Part shown: piece after piece, positions 20,364 through 31,858 of the stretch | Layout of the letters: each line of letters starts with the position of its first letter | How positions within the stretch are numbered: position 1 is the stretch's first letter | NCBI RefSeq assembly: GCF_030269925.1 | Contig: NC_085121.1 | Span: 12,913,501 to 12,977,500 of the forward strand | Length of the DNA: 64,000 nucleotides | Direction: 5' to 3' | Source: Bombyx mori | Taxonomy: Eukaryota > Arthropoda > Insecta > Lepidoptera > Bombycidae | Translations under genes and position numbers: made by a program | The notes under the pieces: model-generated | What the model was told of the DNA's origin: nothing | The model's database searches: none | What the model saw: the letters and a program-made list of their open reading frames with translations, nothing else

Positions 20364-20823
20364 GTGTTTCGGGTCCCCTCACATGTCGGCCTGGGGACCG
20401 GCGAAGGGGGCCTAAGAAGACGACGTGCAAGCTGCTCTGCACGCGTTTTATGCATGAGCATCCGGGTGATGGAAGGCCGGCTATCCTCAACCCACGCTGG
20501 TTCTGACCCAGCGGGGTATTCCGTAGGATAGACCATTCTAACCGGCGCCATCTAGGCGGGCTTCGGATAGCCTGCCGACCGAGAGGGCTGGTGGTCGTGG
20601 CGCCGACGACCGCCAGTCCGGCGTCCCGAGGGGGAGGGTGATGGGAGAGATGTGCTCCGCACTAAACGCTTCACTTTCCCCCCTTTTGCCTTTTCATGAG
20701 TTTTGTCTCAGGCGAGGTTTGGACGTTGGTTGTTGAGAGACAGGAGGTTTTAGTCGGTTCGACTCCGACATGCCCCGCCCTTCATCCCCAGTGAAGGGCG
20801 GAAGTCCGGCGATTTCCTCATGA

Positions 20824-20854
<31 letters not shown>
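17874..20854 (+). mobile_element. 5'-truncated R1-clade LINE
   Basis: A GC-rich element holds the reverse transcriptase part of ORF2, a 3' UTR of about 460 bp (20364-20824) and an A31 tail. It is flanked by a perfect 14-bp TSD, ACCTCTTTTTACGG, at 17860-17873 and 20855-20868, so insertion was recent. The endonuclease domain and ORF1 are missing because reverse transcription stopped early. The 3' UTR is shared with the fragment nested at 43649-43951 and more distantly with 22130-22345. A related coding piece lies at 31977-32284. Confidence 0.9.
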
Positions 20855-20858
<4 letters not shown>

Positions 20859-20868
20859 CTTTTTACGG

Positions 20869-21555
20869 AAATTGCATTTATACTCTTTTGTTTATTGTTA
20901 CAGTCTGTGTTCAAATTCAAAATAGATTAATATTGTTTGTCTTTAATATTTATAATTTGTCTATAGTGTAGTCGTGGCGAAACCTGTGGTTGTAGAACAA
21001 TGATGATTAACTTATAATTTACTAGTTATAGAAGATATACAACCATGGCGTTGTCCGGATCACGTTACTTACCACGATACAATGTATCTTATGTGTTGAC
21101 ATTGCGCGAAATGTCATCGTAATCTATTCAGCCATTTTGGGTGATTTACTAACAAGCATTTAAACTATCACATTTAGTTTAGATTAATGATGATTATTAA
21201 TTCACGTCTCTGTTATATCTGAAATTAAAAATCCATTAGGTTATTTAGAGAACGGATTTTAAATAAATTTAAATTAAGTTAAAGATTGCATAAAAATTCG
21301 CCGATAAGCTGAGAAATTTATTATAGGTTTTGCATCTAAAATCACATTAAATATAAAATAATTAGAAATAGTAATTAATTAAGTATGTTAGTAAGAAAAG
21401 GAGGAAATAATTATAATGAAAAAGTAATAAGCGCGCAAAACGAAGGAAATGCTTTAAGTAGTTTTTTTTTGTGTATCAGGATCGAGTTACGGCATTTTTC
21501 GTATAACTATCGTATATTCATATAAGCTGGCATCGTATTACGAAAGGAAAGCTCG
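20869..21555. other. No gene seen, AT-rich
   Basis: AT-rich sequence downstream of the LINE target duplication, with no supported frame. Confidence 0.5.
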
Positions 21556-21805
21556 ATATTTGTAAACAAGCCCGGTCACCGTCCACGCCGAACCCATCGC
21601 TTGCGACAAAGGGCTCGGCGAGTAAATTAACCCATAGACACAGCCCACTGAGTTTCTCACCGGATCTTCTCAGTGGGTCGCGTTTTCGATCCGGTGGTAA
21701 ATTCTGCGAAGCACTGCTCTTGCTAGGGCCAGTGTTCGCAACACTCCCGGTTCGAGCCCCGTGAGCTTAACTACACGTCAAGGAGAAGCCGAAAATCAAT
21801 ATCAA
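21556..21805 (+). mobile_element. Jockey-related LINE (family B) 3' end
   Basis: Contains the end of ORF2 (CCGGTCACCGTCCACGCCGA segment), CCCATAGACACAGCCCACTG, the GAGTTTCTCACCGGATCTTC motif and the CGAAGCACTGCTCTTGCTAG block, ending near a CAATATCAATATCAA microsatellite. It matches, in the opposite orientation, the fragment at 47674-48010. Confidence 0.7.
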
Positions 21806-22129
21806 TATCAAGCATAGGTAGGAAAAAAATAAAATAAAAATAAAGTATGTCAATCTTCGTGTAATTCCGCGTGGGCTCGATTTCACAAACGTAAATTGGT
21901 CGGAAACAATGCACTCGTCGGTACATCACTTGGTACAGCGTCGGGCGTCTTATTGCATTTATAGAGTGGGTGTTCACTGTTAATACTCGATGATAAATGT
22001 TCGCTTCCTACACATCGGATGAGTCGAGTTTAATTGACTCTGATGGACCGCTGTTTCTCACCCCGAAAATAAAGGTCACGAACTGTTGTAGACTGTCGCG
22101 TACTATTAATTGGACTGCACTAATTATTA
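21806..22129. other. No gene seen
   Basis: AT-rich sequence between two LINE tails, with no supported frame. Confidence 0.45.
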
Positions 22130-22345
22130 GTGGTTTTTTTTTTCCGCAGGAGAAAATCGTCGGATCCCCACCCGCGCGGCAGGTGGGGTATGTGGGAGTT
22201 GAACCTCACTAAAACTCCTGCCGCTGCCACAACGGGCGCCCTACCTCGGACCGGGCCGGAGCCCAGTCGGGGCTATTGAGACGGCGGGACAGGGTTGACG
22301 CAAATTATTGGTGGTAGGGCGTATTGTAGTACTAATTTGCCGCGT
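22130..22345 (-). mobile_element. LINE 3' end related to the R1-clade tail
   Basis: A poly-T start, then GAGAAAATCGTCGGATCCCC and GGGAGTTGAACCTCACTAAA. The order resembles the R1-type tail at 43649 (GGAAATCGCCGGACATCC, GGAGTCGAACCGACTAAA), but the sequence is clearly diverged. Confidence 0.5.
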
Positions 22346-22640
22346 AATGTGTTCCGATTTGAAGGAACAGGGGGAGGGGGGTCAGTCGTTATACTATACA
22401 TCTGAAACTTAGATATTATATGTTAAGGTCGGTGGAGGCGTTCACGTTATCGTGTCTATGGATTCCAGTCATCCCATAGCACCGTAACGTGTATGGATAA
22501 AGAAACGCTTATATGGATGAAAAAGCTTACGACATACTCGGTGTGGGCATACTATTGACACAGCAAACTATTGCATTACGTGATGTCTGTCGACTGCGTA
22601 GAGATCTGAGGTGGAATACATGACTGCTTTGTAGTATAAA

Positions 22641-22858
22641 CTAGCGACCCGCCTTCGCTTCGCTTTGGAAACTGTAATTTATTATTGATTTCTCCACTAT
22701 TCAATGGATGTTATTATAAATATAAACCTTCCTCTTCAATCACTCTATCTATTAAAAAAAACCGCATCAAAATCCGTTGCGTAGTTTTAAAGATTTAAGC
22801 ATCCATAGGGACAGATATAGGGACAAAGAAAGCGACTTTGTTTTATACTATGTAGTGA
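22641..22858 (-). mobile_element. Non-autonomous Helitron-like element
   Basis: On the minus strand it starts TCACTACATAGTATAAAAC and ends GGGTCGCTAG, with A before and T after, fitting Helitron ends (5' TC, 3' CTRR, insertion between A and T). It is 218 bp and non-coding. The AAGCGAAGCGAAGGCGGGTC stretch can form the expected short 3' hairpin only weakly. It matches 52001-52208. Confidence 0.65.
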
Positions 22859-23254
22859 TAGGCAGGGTGGCAGCACCCATCCGCTAAGTTCATTTATCGG
22901 ATTAGGTGTCTTAACTCCTAAATCAAACTAAAATATTAGATTAAACCGTATAAATATTTATTTAAATCATATAATGCATTACAAACAATTCGACATAGTT
23001 TGAATTGTCCAATTTGGCACGTTGAAATATTGTTGAAACTGACCATAAATCGTTGAACCGCTTTCAAATTTTACGAGCCCGCACTGGACGGCAAAAATAT
23101 CTGGTGGTTGTTCGCGTTGTCTCAAACAACAGTTCACTCTACTCATTAATTTGTTTTAAAAAAAAATTTTTATAAATTTCTATTTAAAGGCACACCAACG
23201 CTGCCCTCTGGCTTTGCTTTCGAAAATATCTTGTCTTACAGGGCGAGATTCAAA
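22859..23254. other. No gene seen
   Basis: AT-rich. A short AGGCAGGGTGGCAGCACCC piece at 22861 may be Bm1 debris. Confidence 0.45.
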
Positions 23255-23416
23255 TTTTTTTTTTATTGCTTTGATGTGTGGACGAGCTCACAGCCCACCT
23301 GGTGTTAAGTGGTTACTGGAGCCCATAGACATCTACAACGTAAATGCGTCACACACCTTGAGATATAAGTTCTAAGGTCTCAGTATAGTTACAACGGCTG
23401 CCCCACCCTTCAAATT
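23255..23416 (-). repeat. Bm1 SINE, 3' fragment
   Basis: Poly-T, then GGACGAGCTCACAGCCCACC, ATAGACATCTACAACGTAAA and AACGGCTGCCCCACCCTTCA. Truncated before the head. Confidence 0.85.
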
Positions 23417-25799
23417 ACGATACAATTAATACGAGTTTTGATCCTTTACACTCGATTTACAAAGCGTTCTGTGTAATTATAGCACTAAAACAAGAATTTT
23501 TAATAGTGCAACCATTTAAACGTAGTAATTCTTGTTAAATAACGTTTATAGTCGACATAAACATTCCTCCAAAATAAGCGCTGTCAGATGATTATAAGCT
23601 CATTTACTTTTATCCGTTCAAATGTGGGTAGAGTAATTAAATTAATTTAATTAATTAAGCATTCGTTACGGTTAATTAATTTGATTGAGTTTTATAATTA
23701 AATGAATCCATATATTATTGGTTGTCTATGATTAACCTGACTATACGTATCGGATAAGAGATGATTTTTTTTAAGGCATTGTGGGGGTAGTCAGTAGAGG
23801 AGGCCGATAGTTCATTAAATTTGAGATTCTCCGCTTAAAAAAACACAGGTTTACCCATTGGTATAATGACATTGACAATGACAATGTATCATCAGCTTAA
23901 GTAAGTTTAATATTCAAAATAAATAATAAAAAAATTCGTCATTTTCATTTGCATCAAACCAACCGTTCTAGCAGTCATTTAACAGCAGGCGAACTTTGAA
24001 CTCATCCACACATTTCAAGATGTAACGAAAACTTTTTTATTAAATTCACTAAATGTTACCCGTGGCTTCGCACGCGTGATAACAGGACAGGTGTCAATGA
24101 AGTTTTAGTGAGTGCAGTGTTTTTATCAGTACGTCAGTCTTTCGACATAATGATATGACTCAAAAAAAACATCTCAATCCTTTGCTTCGTTTCGATGTGA
24201 AAAGAAGCACAAACAAACACACAAACACACTTTCACATTTATAAAGTATGGATGGAGTAATAACTGTCGCCCTCATGATACCTGATCTTTTGGATTTGAT
24301 TGAACACTCAACAGACCCGCATCTGCATATTATATTCAAAATCTCATGAGTATTTAATTATCATTGAAAATCTCAGAACAAGTTCAGTTGATGAAGGTTT
24401 GGACAGTATAGAGAGGGACTTTTGCGTAGGAGTCTAATATTTTTTTTTACTTTTTGAATGAGAATTCTTATGTTACGTGTTTATTACAAAACTACTTGAA
24501 ACTGATCAGTTGATATCTAGGGAAATGTTATTTTATTTGTTGGCGTTGGTAGACGAGCTTATGAATACTAGTAGTAAGATGCGATAAACTATATATAGGT
24601 ATATATTATTAAATAAAAACATTATATTTAAACGTAAGGTTTAAAAAAATCATATTTTGGGAAATCGAATGTCATATTTTCCATTCCAAGTTCATTCTCG
24701 TATAAGTTCTAAAAAAAAAGTTACGAAACAGCCGGGCACTGCAAATGCCAGTCAAAGTTGGCCCGCCATAAGTCAAAAGACTCCTTGGTAGAGACGCTGG
24801 ATTGATTCATAATATTAGAATTGTTAATAAACTAAAATATAAACCAAAAGTAAATAATAATGGCGCTCGGTAGACGTTCAATGGAGGTCCCATACCATAT
24901 AAAGGCCGCAATGATTCATTAAAATGTAAGTAAATGTTAATCTTTTCGGGAGCCTCCCCGATTGTATTCAGATCGTATTTTGTCATCGTGTACGCTATAA
25001 ACTTTACCAAATACAAAGTTTCAAGGTCACTCTAGCCTTTCCTATCAATGAATGATTAAAGTATGCAAAATAAATATGGCTCATGCGCATAAATGGACCG
25101 GCGGAGGCATTCGCGGACACCTGTTATTTAAGGTGTTGCCGAGAATAAATCGATATATTTGCATATCTTTCATCTTTATGTCGTGAAGCATAAAGCCGGG
25201 TTTATCCCGTACCATCTTAGTAATTGTAATAATTGCACAGTGTATACAAGTTCATTATAATTTCAAAAATACTTCGGGTACTTCAAAAGCTGGTTTTGAA
25301 TTAAAATGTTTATTACCGACCATTTCGTTGCAATTAACATCGAAATATCTATGAGCTCTGATAATTCAAAAGTTCATGATGCTGGATCTAGTAAAGCTAG
25401 AAGTTTTATTGGGATCGCGTCCAATAAAAACGTTTAGTAAACGATTTGCTGGCATTGCTGTATAATTGGAATCGCTATAGTACGCTGTTCGGTATAAAAA
25501 GCTATAGACTACACAATATAAATTATTATAGCTTGCTTTATTTATATTTCGATTGAAGTACGATCTATTTTGTATTCCGGCTCCTCTTAGATGTATAATT
25601 AAGTGAATTATTTATTTATTTTCAATCTGCTATGAAAATTAAATAGCAAATCGATTTAAACTTGAATCTATTAAGACTGCCTCATTAAGATTTCTATCCT
25701 ATCCTATCCTATTAAGATTTCAACATGGTCTGATTTTTAAGATTTTGAAAGTCAAATTAACTTTTATACACAACAATTCGTGTGGTGCAGAGCATCTTT
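23417..25799. other. About 2.4 kb without a recognisable gene
   Basis: AT-rich. Around 24055-24250 the stretch CCCGTGGCTTCGCACGCGTG, followed by an AACAAACACACAAACACAC tract, looks like a decayed RTE- or Helitron-type repeat. No coding frame is supported. Confidence 0.4.
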
Positions 25800-26270
25800 T
25801 TTTTCTTACGTAATATTTATTTTTTATGTCTGCGGGATTACTGGTCGTACGGAGTTCTTTTGAGTTTTACCAGGGCATATGGGCGACCAAGGGCTTAGCC
25901 AGGAGGTGTGGGATTTGCTAATAGCTGCCCGAACGCCTTCTAAAGAAACCTAACAACTCAAGAGTAGCCGCTTCGCGAATAAATCTACTACTGAATCGGA
26001 ATCGCGACCCGCTGTGAAGATCCAGCGAGAAACTCAGCGGGCATGGGTTAAGTTGCATGGCGGCATGGGTTAAGTTGCAAGTTATCGGGGACGCTAACTC
26101 TCCTAGTGTTAGAGCCGAAGTCATCTAATGCAACAGTTATTGGATCTGATGGATCCGTAAGGACATATCAAGGGCATCGACGATGACTGGCGTGAGCAGG
26201 ATTCGCGGAGTAGTTAGCGGCGGCAACGATAATGCGATTATCATTGCGCCCTACCTCATCTTTAGTAGCC
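25800..26270 (-). mobile_element. Truncated Jockey LINE (family A-like)
   Basis: Starts with a poly-T-rich 3' end, then the family A 3' UTR in order, including GAATCGCGACCCGCTG, AGCGAGAAACTCAGCGGG and the ORF2 C-terminal part (TTATTGGATCTGATGGATCC, AGCGGCGGCAACGATAA). A short segment around the GGCATGGGTTAAGTTGCA block is duplicated in tandem. It is more diverged than the three large copies. Confidence 0.75.
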
Positions 26271-26554
26271 AAGGGGCTATTCCAACTTTGCGGGAGCCGG
26301 TAAGAACATCGTCTTCCGTGATATGTTACAGAAATTTCTACTACAGCACAACTACCCTTTAGTTATTTTGATTATTTTTAGTAATAATTTCCCATCTTTT
26401 TAAGAACCTGAAATTGTCCACCTGTTTTATTGTATGTAAATAAAACCATTGTATTTTATTTATTAGCTGGCTCATTTACTTTATTTTACGTATTCGCTAT
26501 TTTCTACTTTTTAATTTTTTTATTGATGCTTTCTGTTGTCGTAAAGGAAATAAT

Positions 26555-26766
26555 TCCTTCATCATCATCATCATCATCAACAGCTCACAGTCGTCCACTG
26601 CTGGACATAGGCCTCTCCTAATTCACACCACTGAGCCCGGTCTGCGGCTCTCCTCATCCACTTCTTGCCGGCCACCGTGCGGAGGTCATCGCACCACCTA
26701 GCCAAGGGGCGTCCCACGTTACGTCTTCCGCTGCGCGGTCTCCACTCGAGAACCCGTCTGCTCCAG
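26555..26766 (-). pseudogene. RTE-type LINE C-terminal fragment
   Basis: Minus-strand translation reads RRVLEWRPRSGRRNVGRPL, then ARWCDDLRTVAGKKWMR and GEAYVQQW, the usual C-terminal end of RTE-like ORF2 proteins. It is followed by the (TGATGA)n tail typical of this clade (26558-26580). No reverse transcriptase core is present. Confidence 0.75.
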
Positions 26767-27534
26767 CGAATAATTCCTTGTTATGTTAAAATGTTATAAA
26801 ACATTGATCTTTTAATACGTTAATGTAATTTATGAGTTTTTTTATCGGTTCTATAATATCTATATTGACGTTTCGCATTTTATAGTAGCCACGATGAATA
26901 TTCTTTAGTAAGCTCGTGAATAAATAAGTACTCGTGACACGGGTCACGGAGAGATTTAACTTTTAAATTTTTAATGAACGAATTTGACTTCGTCTAAGTA
27001 GAAACATGGAAATAATGTTTTTTTTTTTATTGTTTATATAGTTAATTAAATGGTAGTTTTAGTGATTAATTTTAATGAAATAATCTATTGGGTAAAAAAT
27101 AATAATATTAGTAACAAAAAGGTAAAAATCGGATGTTGTTTAACTATGTATGCATTTAATAACTATTTATGTCAATTTCAAATCATTTTGAAAGGGCGCA
27201 AGTCATTGGGGTTGTATTTTTGTTGACAACTCGTTTTTTGTTGAATAAAGACTATAGTATAACCTAATAACCCAATGAATATAGTGGCAATAATTAGCAA
27301 TTACAAAAGTTCTTTTTTATTTTTATTTTTTGTCCCCGCAACTTGCATAGGACCTTAATCTCGTGACGTCATGAACCGTTATGTGCAAGTTTCTTGTCAT
27401 TTGACAACATTGCACGAATAATAAAACAACTTCTAAAGCTGTCAAAAGAGATTTTAATTACATTAATTGAGAACTAATGACGCACGGTCATCCGGCCCCA
27501 GAATAGGAACCCGAGACTGACATACATACTTATA
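26767..27534. other. No gene seen, AT-rich
   Basis: Anonymous AT-rich sequence. Confidence 0.5.
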
Positions 27535-27690
27535 TACGTTTAAATATATACATATATAGATAATAAGCACCTAGACAAAAAGCAAAATAATTTTTCATCA
27601 CACAAAAGTTTGCCCAATGTGGGAGTCGAACACTCCATGACACTCGGCGCAACGGTCAAGGGCCCTAAATACTGCACAACCGACAGTGCA
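27535..27690 (-). repeat. tRNA-derived SINE, third family
   Basis: On the minus strand a B-box-like GTGTTCGACTCCCACATTGG follows a GGTTGTGCAGTATTTAGGG head. It then runs into CAAACTTTTGTGTGATG and an AT-rich (TATATG)n tail. A plus-strand sister starts at 56985. Confidence 0.6.
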
Positions 27691-28147
27691 GTTACAACGA
27701 TCATGCATACACCAATTTTTAACATTATTAACGATTTGTATTTTACTAAATAAAAACTAATCATTCTGACACTTGGATCACCAACTACGAGGTAATAGCC
27801 AGATTGTTATTATTTAGTACACAGGGTATCCCACAAAGGTTATATCAAGTCTAAAGCTGTAGCTGATACTGTTCTATTAGCACTAGAGGTCCCACAGTAG
27901 TCGAAATTCGATTATAATTAATTGGAATTGTAAGTTTGTACACATACATAATCACAAATTTCGCCAAGGCTACACTATAAAAAAATATTAATAAAATCAA
28001 ACAATATTTAATCTATTCTCAATTTGACCACAGACGTCAAGAACAAAAATTTGACAATAAATAGTATGCATGCGTGTGTGCGTCAAGTACCCGGTATGTG
28101 GTGTGTGTAATGTTTTGTTTATTGATTTAATATAATATGTATCTATT
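27691..28147. other. No gene seen
   Basis: AT-rich sequence with no supported frame. Confidence 0.45.
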
Positions 28148-28295
28148 ATGCATTATTTAAAAAAAAATATTAGTACTGTGCACTTCTTCTTTATATTCTC
28201 TATAAGTGTGGAAAATTTCATACTTCTCCGTCCGCGCAATTTTCGTAAAAAGGGATACAAAGTTTTTGCTTCACGTATAGATAATCGATTCGACA
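28148..28295 (-). repeat. Dispersed repeat shared with the R1 LINE target site
   Basis: The minus strand contains ACGTGAAGCAAAAACTTTGT, then CCCTTTTTACGAAAATTGCG, which also forms the sequence around the R1 LINE insertion (17840-17873 joined to 20869). It is an interspersed repeat whose family I do not recognise. Confidence 0.6.
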
Positions 28296-28430
28296 AAAAA
28301 ATAAATTTTTCCCAAGTAAATAGTTTCGGGATAATGAATACTTGAACACAACGAACAAACTGTTCTTCTCCTAAGTCTTGAATTGCTACCATAATAGAAT
28401 TTTTAGTTAAACAATAAGGTTGGCCACATA

Positions 28431-29738
28431 ACTAGTCAGGTCATAAGTATTGTCACACAGTACAAACTTTTCTTTTAGAATGCTGGCCACAAAAAAGTTT
28501 ATTGAATTCGAATTTCGAATTGTTCATGAAAATAAAAATGTATACTTTTAAAAATTTTACTCATTTTTAAAAATGGAGTGGACGCTTAAAGAAGACCGTG
28601 TTGCAGTTATTGCGTTGCATCGTTGCGGTTACGCGCCAATTCAAATTTTTAACATACTGAAAAATTTGAATATAACCAAAAGATTCGTTTATCGTACCAT
28701 CAAACGATACAATGAAGACTCTAGTGTAGATGACAGGTCAAGAAATGGTCGCCCTCGGTCTGTTAGGACTCCAGCAGTGATAAAAACTGTGAAGGCGCGA
28801 ATTCAAAGAAATCCCAAACGTAAGCAGAAACTGTTGGCCCTTCAGATGGGGTTAAGCAGAACCTCGGTGAAAAGGGTGTTAAATGAAGACTTAGGGCTTC
28901 GGGCATATCGAAGAAAAACAGGACATCGTTTGAATGCTCGTCTAATGGACCTGAGACTGAAGAGATGCCGCGCTTTGTTGAAGCGGTACGCGGGAAAAAA
29001 ATATCGGGATATTCTTTTTTCGGATGAAAACATTTTTACCGTAGAAGAGAGCTACAACAAACAAAATGATAAGGTGTACGCACACAGTAGTGAAGAAGCG
29101 AGCAACCGTATTCCGCGTGTCCAACGAGGTCATTTTCCATCCTCGCTCATGGTATGGTTGGGAGTTTCTTATTGGGGCTTAACAGAGGTACATTTTTGTG
29201 AGAAAGGTGTAAAAACGAATGCAGTTGTGTATCAAAATACAGTCCTGACGAACCTTGTGGAACCTGTTTCTCATACCATGTTCAATAACAGGCACTGGGT
29301 ATTCCAACAAGATTCGGCGCCAGCTCATAGAGCGAAGAGCACACAAGACTGGCTGGCGGCGCGTGAAATCGACTTCATCCGGCACGAAGACTGGCCCTCC
29401 TCCAGTCCAGATTTGAATACGTTAGATTACAAGATATGGCAACACTTGGAGGAAAAGGCGTGCTCAAAGCCTCATCCCAATTTGGAGTCACTCAAGAGAT
29501 CCTTGATTAAGGCAGCCGCCGATATTGACATGGACCTCGTTCGTGCTGCGATAGACGACTGGCCGCGCAGATTGAAGGCCTGTATTCAAAGTCACGGAGG
29601 TCATTTTGAATAAACTTTAGTGTCATAAGAATCTATGTTTTGTTAAGTTCATTTTGGTATATGAATGGTTACATAATGAATAAACTTGTTTCAATTATTT
29701 TACATTAAACATGTGATAGAATTTATGACCTGACTAGG
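28431..29738 (+). mobile_element. maT-type (DD37D) Tc1/mariner transposon, apparently complete
   Basis: 1308 bp flanked by TA on both sides (28429-28430 and 29739-29740), the dinucleotide duplicated by this superfamily. Imperfect terminal inverted repeats of about 27 bp begin CTAGTCAGGTCATAA at the left and appear inverted at the right (29712-29737). A single uninterrupted transposase frame occupies most of the unit. All parts needed for an autonomous element are visible. Whether it is active cannot be read from sequence alone. Confidence 0.9.
28573..29613 (+). CDS. maT/mariner transposase, intact DD37D
   Basis: 346 residues, close to the family's usual length. Residues 1-120 form the bipartite DNA-binding region: a first helix-turn-helix (about 8-45), a GRPRSVRT hook near 59-66, and a second helix-turn-helix (about 85-115). 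The catalytic domain has D151 (FSDENIF), D247 (QQDSAPAH) and D285 (NTLDYKIW), with 37 residues between the last two, so DD37D as in the maT family that includes Bombyx Bmmar1. It would bind the terminal repeats and excise and reinsert the element at TA. The start is the first ATG of the frame, about 140 bp inside the left end. No stops or frameshifts. Confidence 0.93.
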   Translation: MEWTLKEDRVAVIALHRCGYAPIQIFNILKNLNITKRFVYRTIKRYNEDSSVDDRSRNGRPRSVRTPAVIKTVKARIQRNPKRKQKLLALQMGLSRTSVKRVLNEDLGLRAYRRKTGHRLNARLMDLRLKRCRALLKRYAGKKYRDILFSDENIFTVEESYNKQNDKVYAHSSEEASNRIPRVQRGHFPSSLMVWLGVSYWGLTEVHFCEKGVKTNAVVYQNTVLTNLVEPVSHTMFNNRHWVFQQDSAPAHRAKSTQDWLAAREIDFIRHEDWPSSSPDLNTLDYKIWQHLEEKACSKPHPNLESLKRSLIKAAADIDMDLVRAAIDDWPRRLKACIQSHGGHFE

Positions 29739-29751
29739 TATAAAAAGAAGC

Positions 29752-30065
29752 AATTTTTTTATTGTTTAGTTGGATGGACGAATTCAGGGACCACTGTGTG
29801 TTAATTGGTTACCGAAGCGCAAATAAATAACAACGTCAATGACGTCATCCACCTCGACTTCTAAGTCTCCGTTTTGACAGTACAACGGCTGCCCTACCCT
29901 TCAAACCGAAACGTATTATTGCTTCATGACAGGCTGGGTGGTGCTACTCACCCCCTTATAAATTTTAATTTTAAGATTTAAATTATAATTTAGGTTAACT
30001 ACAGGCGGGCCCCTGCCACAATAAAAGGGTGGTGGTGATATTTACCTGCGCGAGCTCACATGAGG
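29752..30065 (-). repeat. Diverged Bm1-like SINE
   Basis: Poly-T, TTGTTTAGTTGGATGGACGA, ACAACGGCTGCCCTACCCTT, AAACGTATTATTGCTTCA and the GGGTGGTG block. After an AT-rich interruption of about 75 bp (29950-30025) there is a CCTGCGCGAGCTCACATGAG segment. It is older than most Bm1 copies here and sits next to the maT element. Confidence 0.7.
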
Positions 30066-30913
30066 AAGTAAACGTATTATTAATACTGGTCGTGCGAATT
30101 GAGTGCGCATACTACATTTTCTGCGCCTGATAAGCAATATCCCTATGATATTGCTTTAACTAAGCCCTTAGGCATGTGTTGAAGAATCTATATCTCTTAG
30201 ATCGAGATTACGTAATTGAATCACTTTTAAATGATTTATGTCCTTGCAAAGATTTATGTCCGTAAATCTAATTCAACGTTCAAAAGAGTAAAAATTAATG
30301 AATGTAAAAATTATTGTAAAAAAATCGACAACGTCATAAGAAAATACTGATGGAATGGTTTCATTTTTCAAAAGAAAATTTTATTTTTTTTGTTTGATAG
30401 ATATTTTGTATGGACAATTGACACCACATTCACTTTTCACTGAACTTCATACTTGACGAAAACATGTAAATGTATTATTGTATAGCAGCTGTCCACGTGG
30501 ATGCATCGCTCACTCAAGTAGGAGCGCCTCAGAGCGAGGTAACGCCGCATGAGTCATGTTTTTTCGTGCGTGCAGCCGGCCATCGAATTGTAAGACGTTG
30601 TCACGTCAAAAACCCAACAACTTCGGATTGCTTTTGGGTCTCTGAAATTGTACGAAAGCGCAGCAAACGCGATAGTGCCGCCGGTCTAACCGAGTTCGGA
30701 AAACTCAAAAAGATCACGTGATGTCAGGTAATTGAAATACACACCCACACACATAAACAATGAGCTGGCACCGCTCCGACTGTGTCGGCACATCAAGCAG
30801 CTTCTTTGCGATAAAGGCGAAATTTTATAATATTCGCTATAATAGATTCGAACTTTATTTTGAGGTTTTGAGCTTTACGGACATAGTAATATGGTTGCAA
30901 TATTTCTCGTATT
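30066..30913. other. No gene seen
   Basis: AT-rich left flank of the LTR element. An 83-codon plus frame (30470-30721) has no recognisable domain. Confidence 0.45.
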
Positions 30914-31286
30914 TGTAAGCTTGAGGGTAGACATTATTTTGTTGAACACCAAGTAACACGAAGTCACCTTTGATTTCTGATTTAATCAACAATATGTTAT
31001 CTTAACAATTCACTTTAACACTTGTCCAACCTTAACCAGTACGTACAACAGTCACTGAATCACACAACGTAACAAGGATATAGTAAGTGCACCGGGCAAA
31101 CGCAGTCCAACGAATGTTCATTTCAAGGCACGTTCCGCCTTTTTATACTAGCCGGCGCAGCTGGCTTATGAGTCACTTCTGTTGCAGCTGTTGTTTACGA
31201 GTGGAACGACACGGCCGGCGCGCCTGGCTTGTGTGAGTCACTCCTATTGCACGTGCTATATAACATAAATATCGTTAACGCCGTCA
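30914..31286 (-). repeat. LTR, left copy (3' LTR in element orientation)
   Basis: 373 bp, TG...CA ends. On the minus strand U3 carries two AP-1-like sites (GTGACTCAC, GTGACTCAT), then TATAAAAA, and about 30 bp on the ACATTCGTTGG start region. The left flank is TATT. Confidence 0.88.
31140..31147 (-). promoter_or_regulatory. LTR TATA box
   Basis: TATAAAAA on the minus strand. The same box in the right LTR is at 38512-38519. There it is cut off from its transcribed part because the Jockey element inserted 16 bp downstream of it. Confidence 0.7.
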
Positions 31287-31858
31287 CGGCCATACTGACG
31301 TGCGCTCGTCCTCGTGCGCGCATTCTTATGGTATGTCTGTGAACAACAAACGTGTTCGTTCATCCTGACATTTAACGGATGCAACTTAAAACGTGGTCTA
31401 TGATATTAACAATCTAGTACGGTTCGGTTCGCATAATTCTTCAGAAAATCCTATACTGGCTATAAATAACCTTCAGACTGCTTACATACCTGGGCCAGTT
31501 CATTTAAAACTCTTCAGGTATGTAAGTATGTCCCTGAATTGTTATCCCTTCGAACTGGACCGGATAATGCTAGACTGAATCGCAATCCCTGTAGCTAATT
31601 GTTGTGGCTAATCTGGATGAAAATCCCTATAGCCAAGCCATTGGACCGGACAGACCCTTCAATGACTTCACACTTTCTTTTTTTCTTTTTCTTTTTTTCT
31701 CTTTTTTTTTTGCTAGTCCGGATTAACATCTCTCTAGCCACATACAATTCTAATCTGCGTGTACGGTAGCGTTTGTTAAAACATTTCTTAAACCAGAACA
31801 TTTATACGGAATTTCTTCAGAAATAGTGCGAGACCGACCATCATTTTCTACATTTCCA
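31287..31858. other. LTR-element internal region, left part, no gene
   Basis: No protein similarity seen. It includes an inverted pair CTTACATACCTG / CAGGTATGTAAG (about 31481-31529) and a pyrimidine-rich tract (31674-31712). No clear polypurine tract adjoins the left LTR on the minus strand. Confidence 0.5.

Noticed and set aside
23872..23890. Short direct repeats as a CRISPR-like array
   Set aside because: Only two or three adjacent ACATTGACA-type units, no spacers; eukaryotic simple repeat.
30470..30721. 83-codon gene upstream of the LTR element
   Set aside because: No recognised motif or neighbouring exon; not supported.
31481..31529. Inverted repeat CTTACATACCTG as a transposon end pair
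   Set aside because: Only 12 bp, no target duplication and no unit between; recorded only as part of the LTR-element interior.
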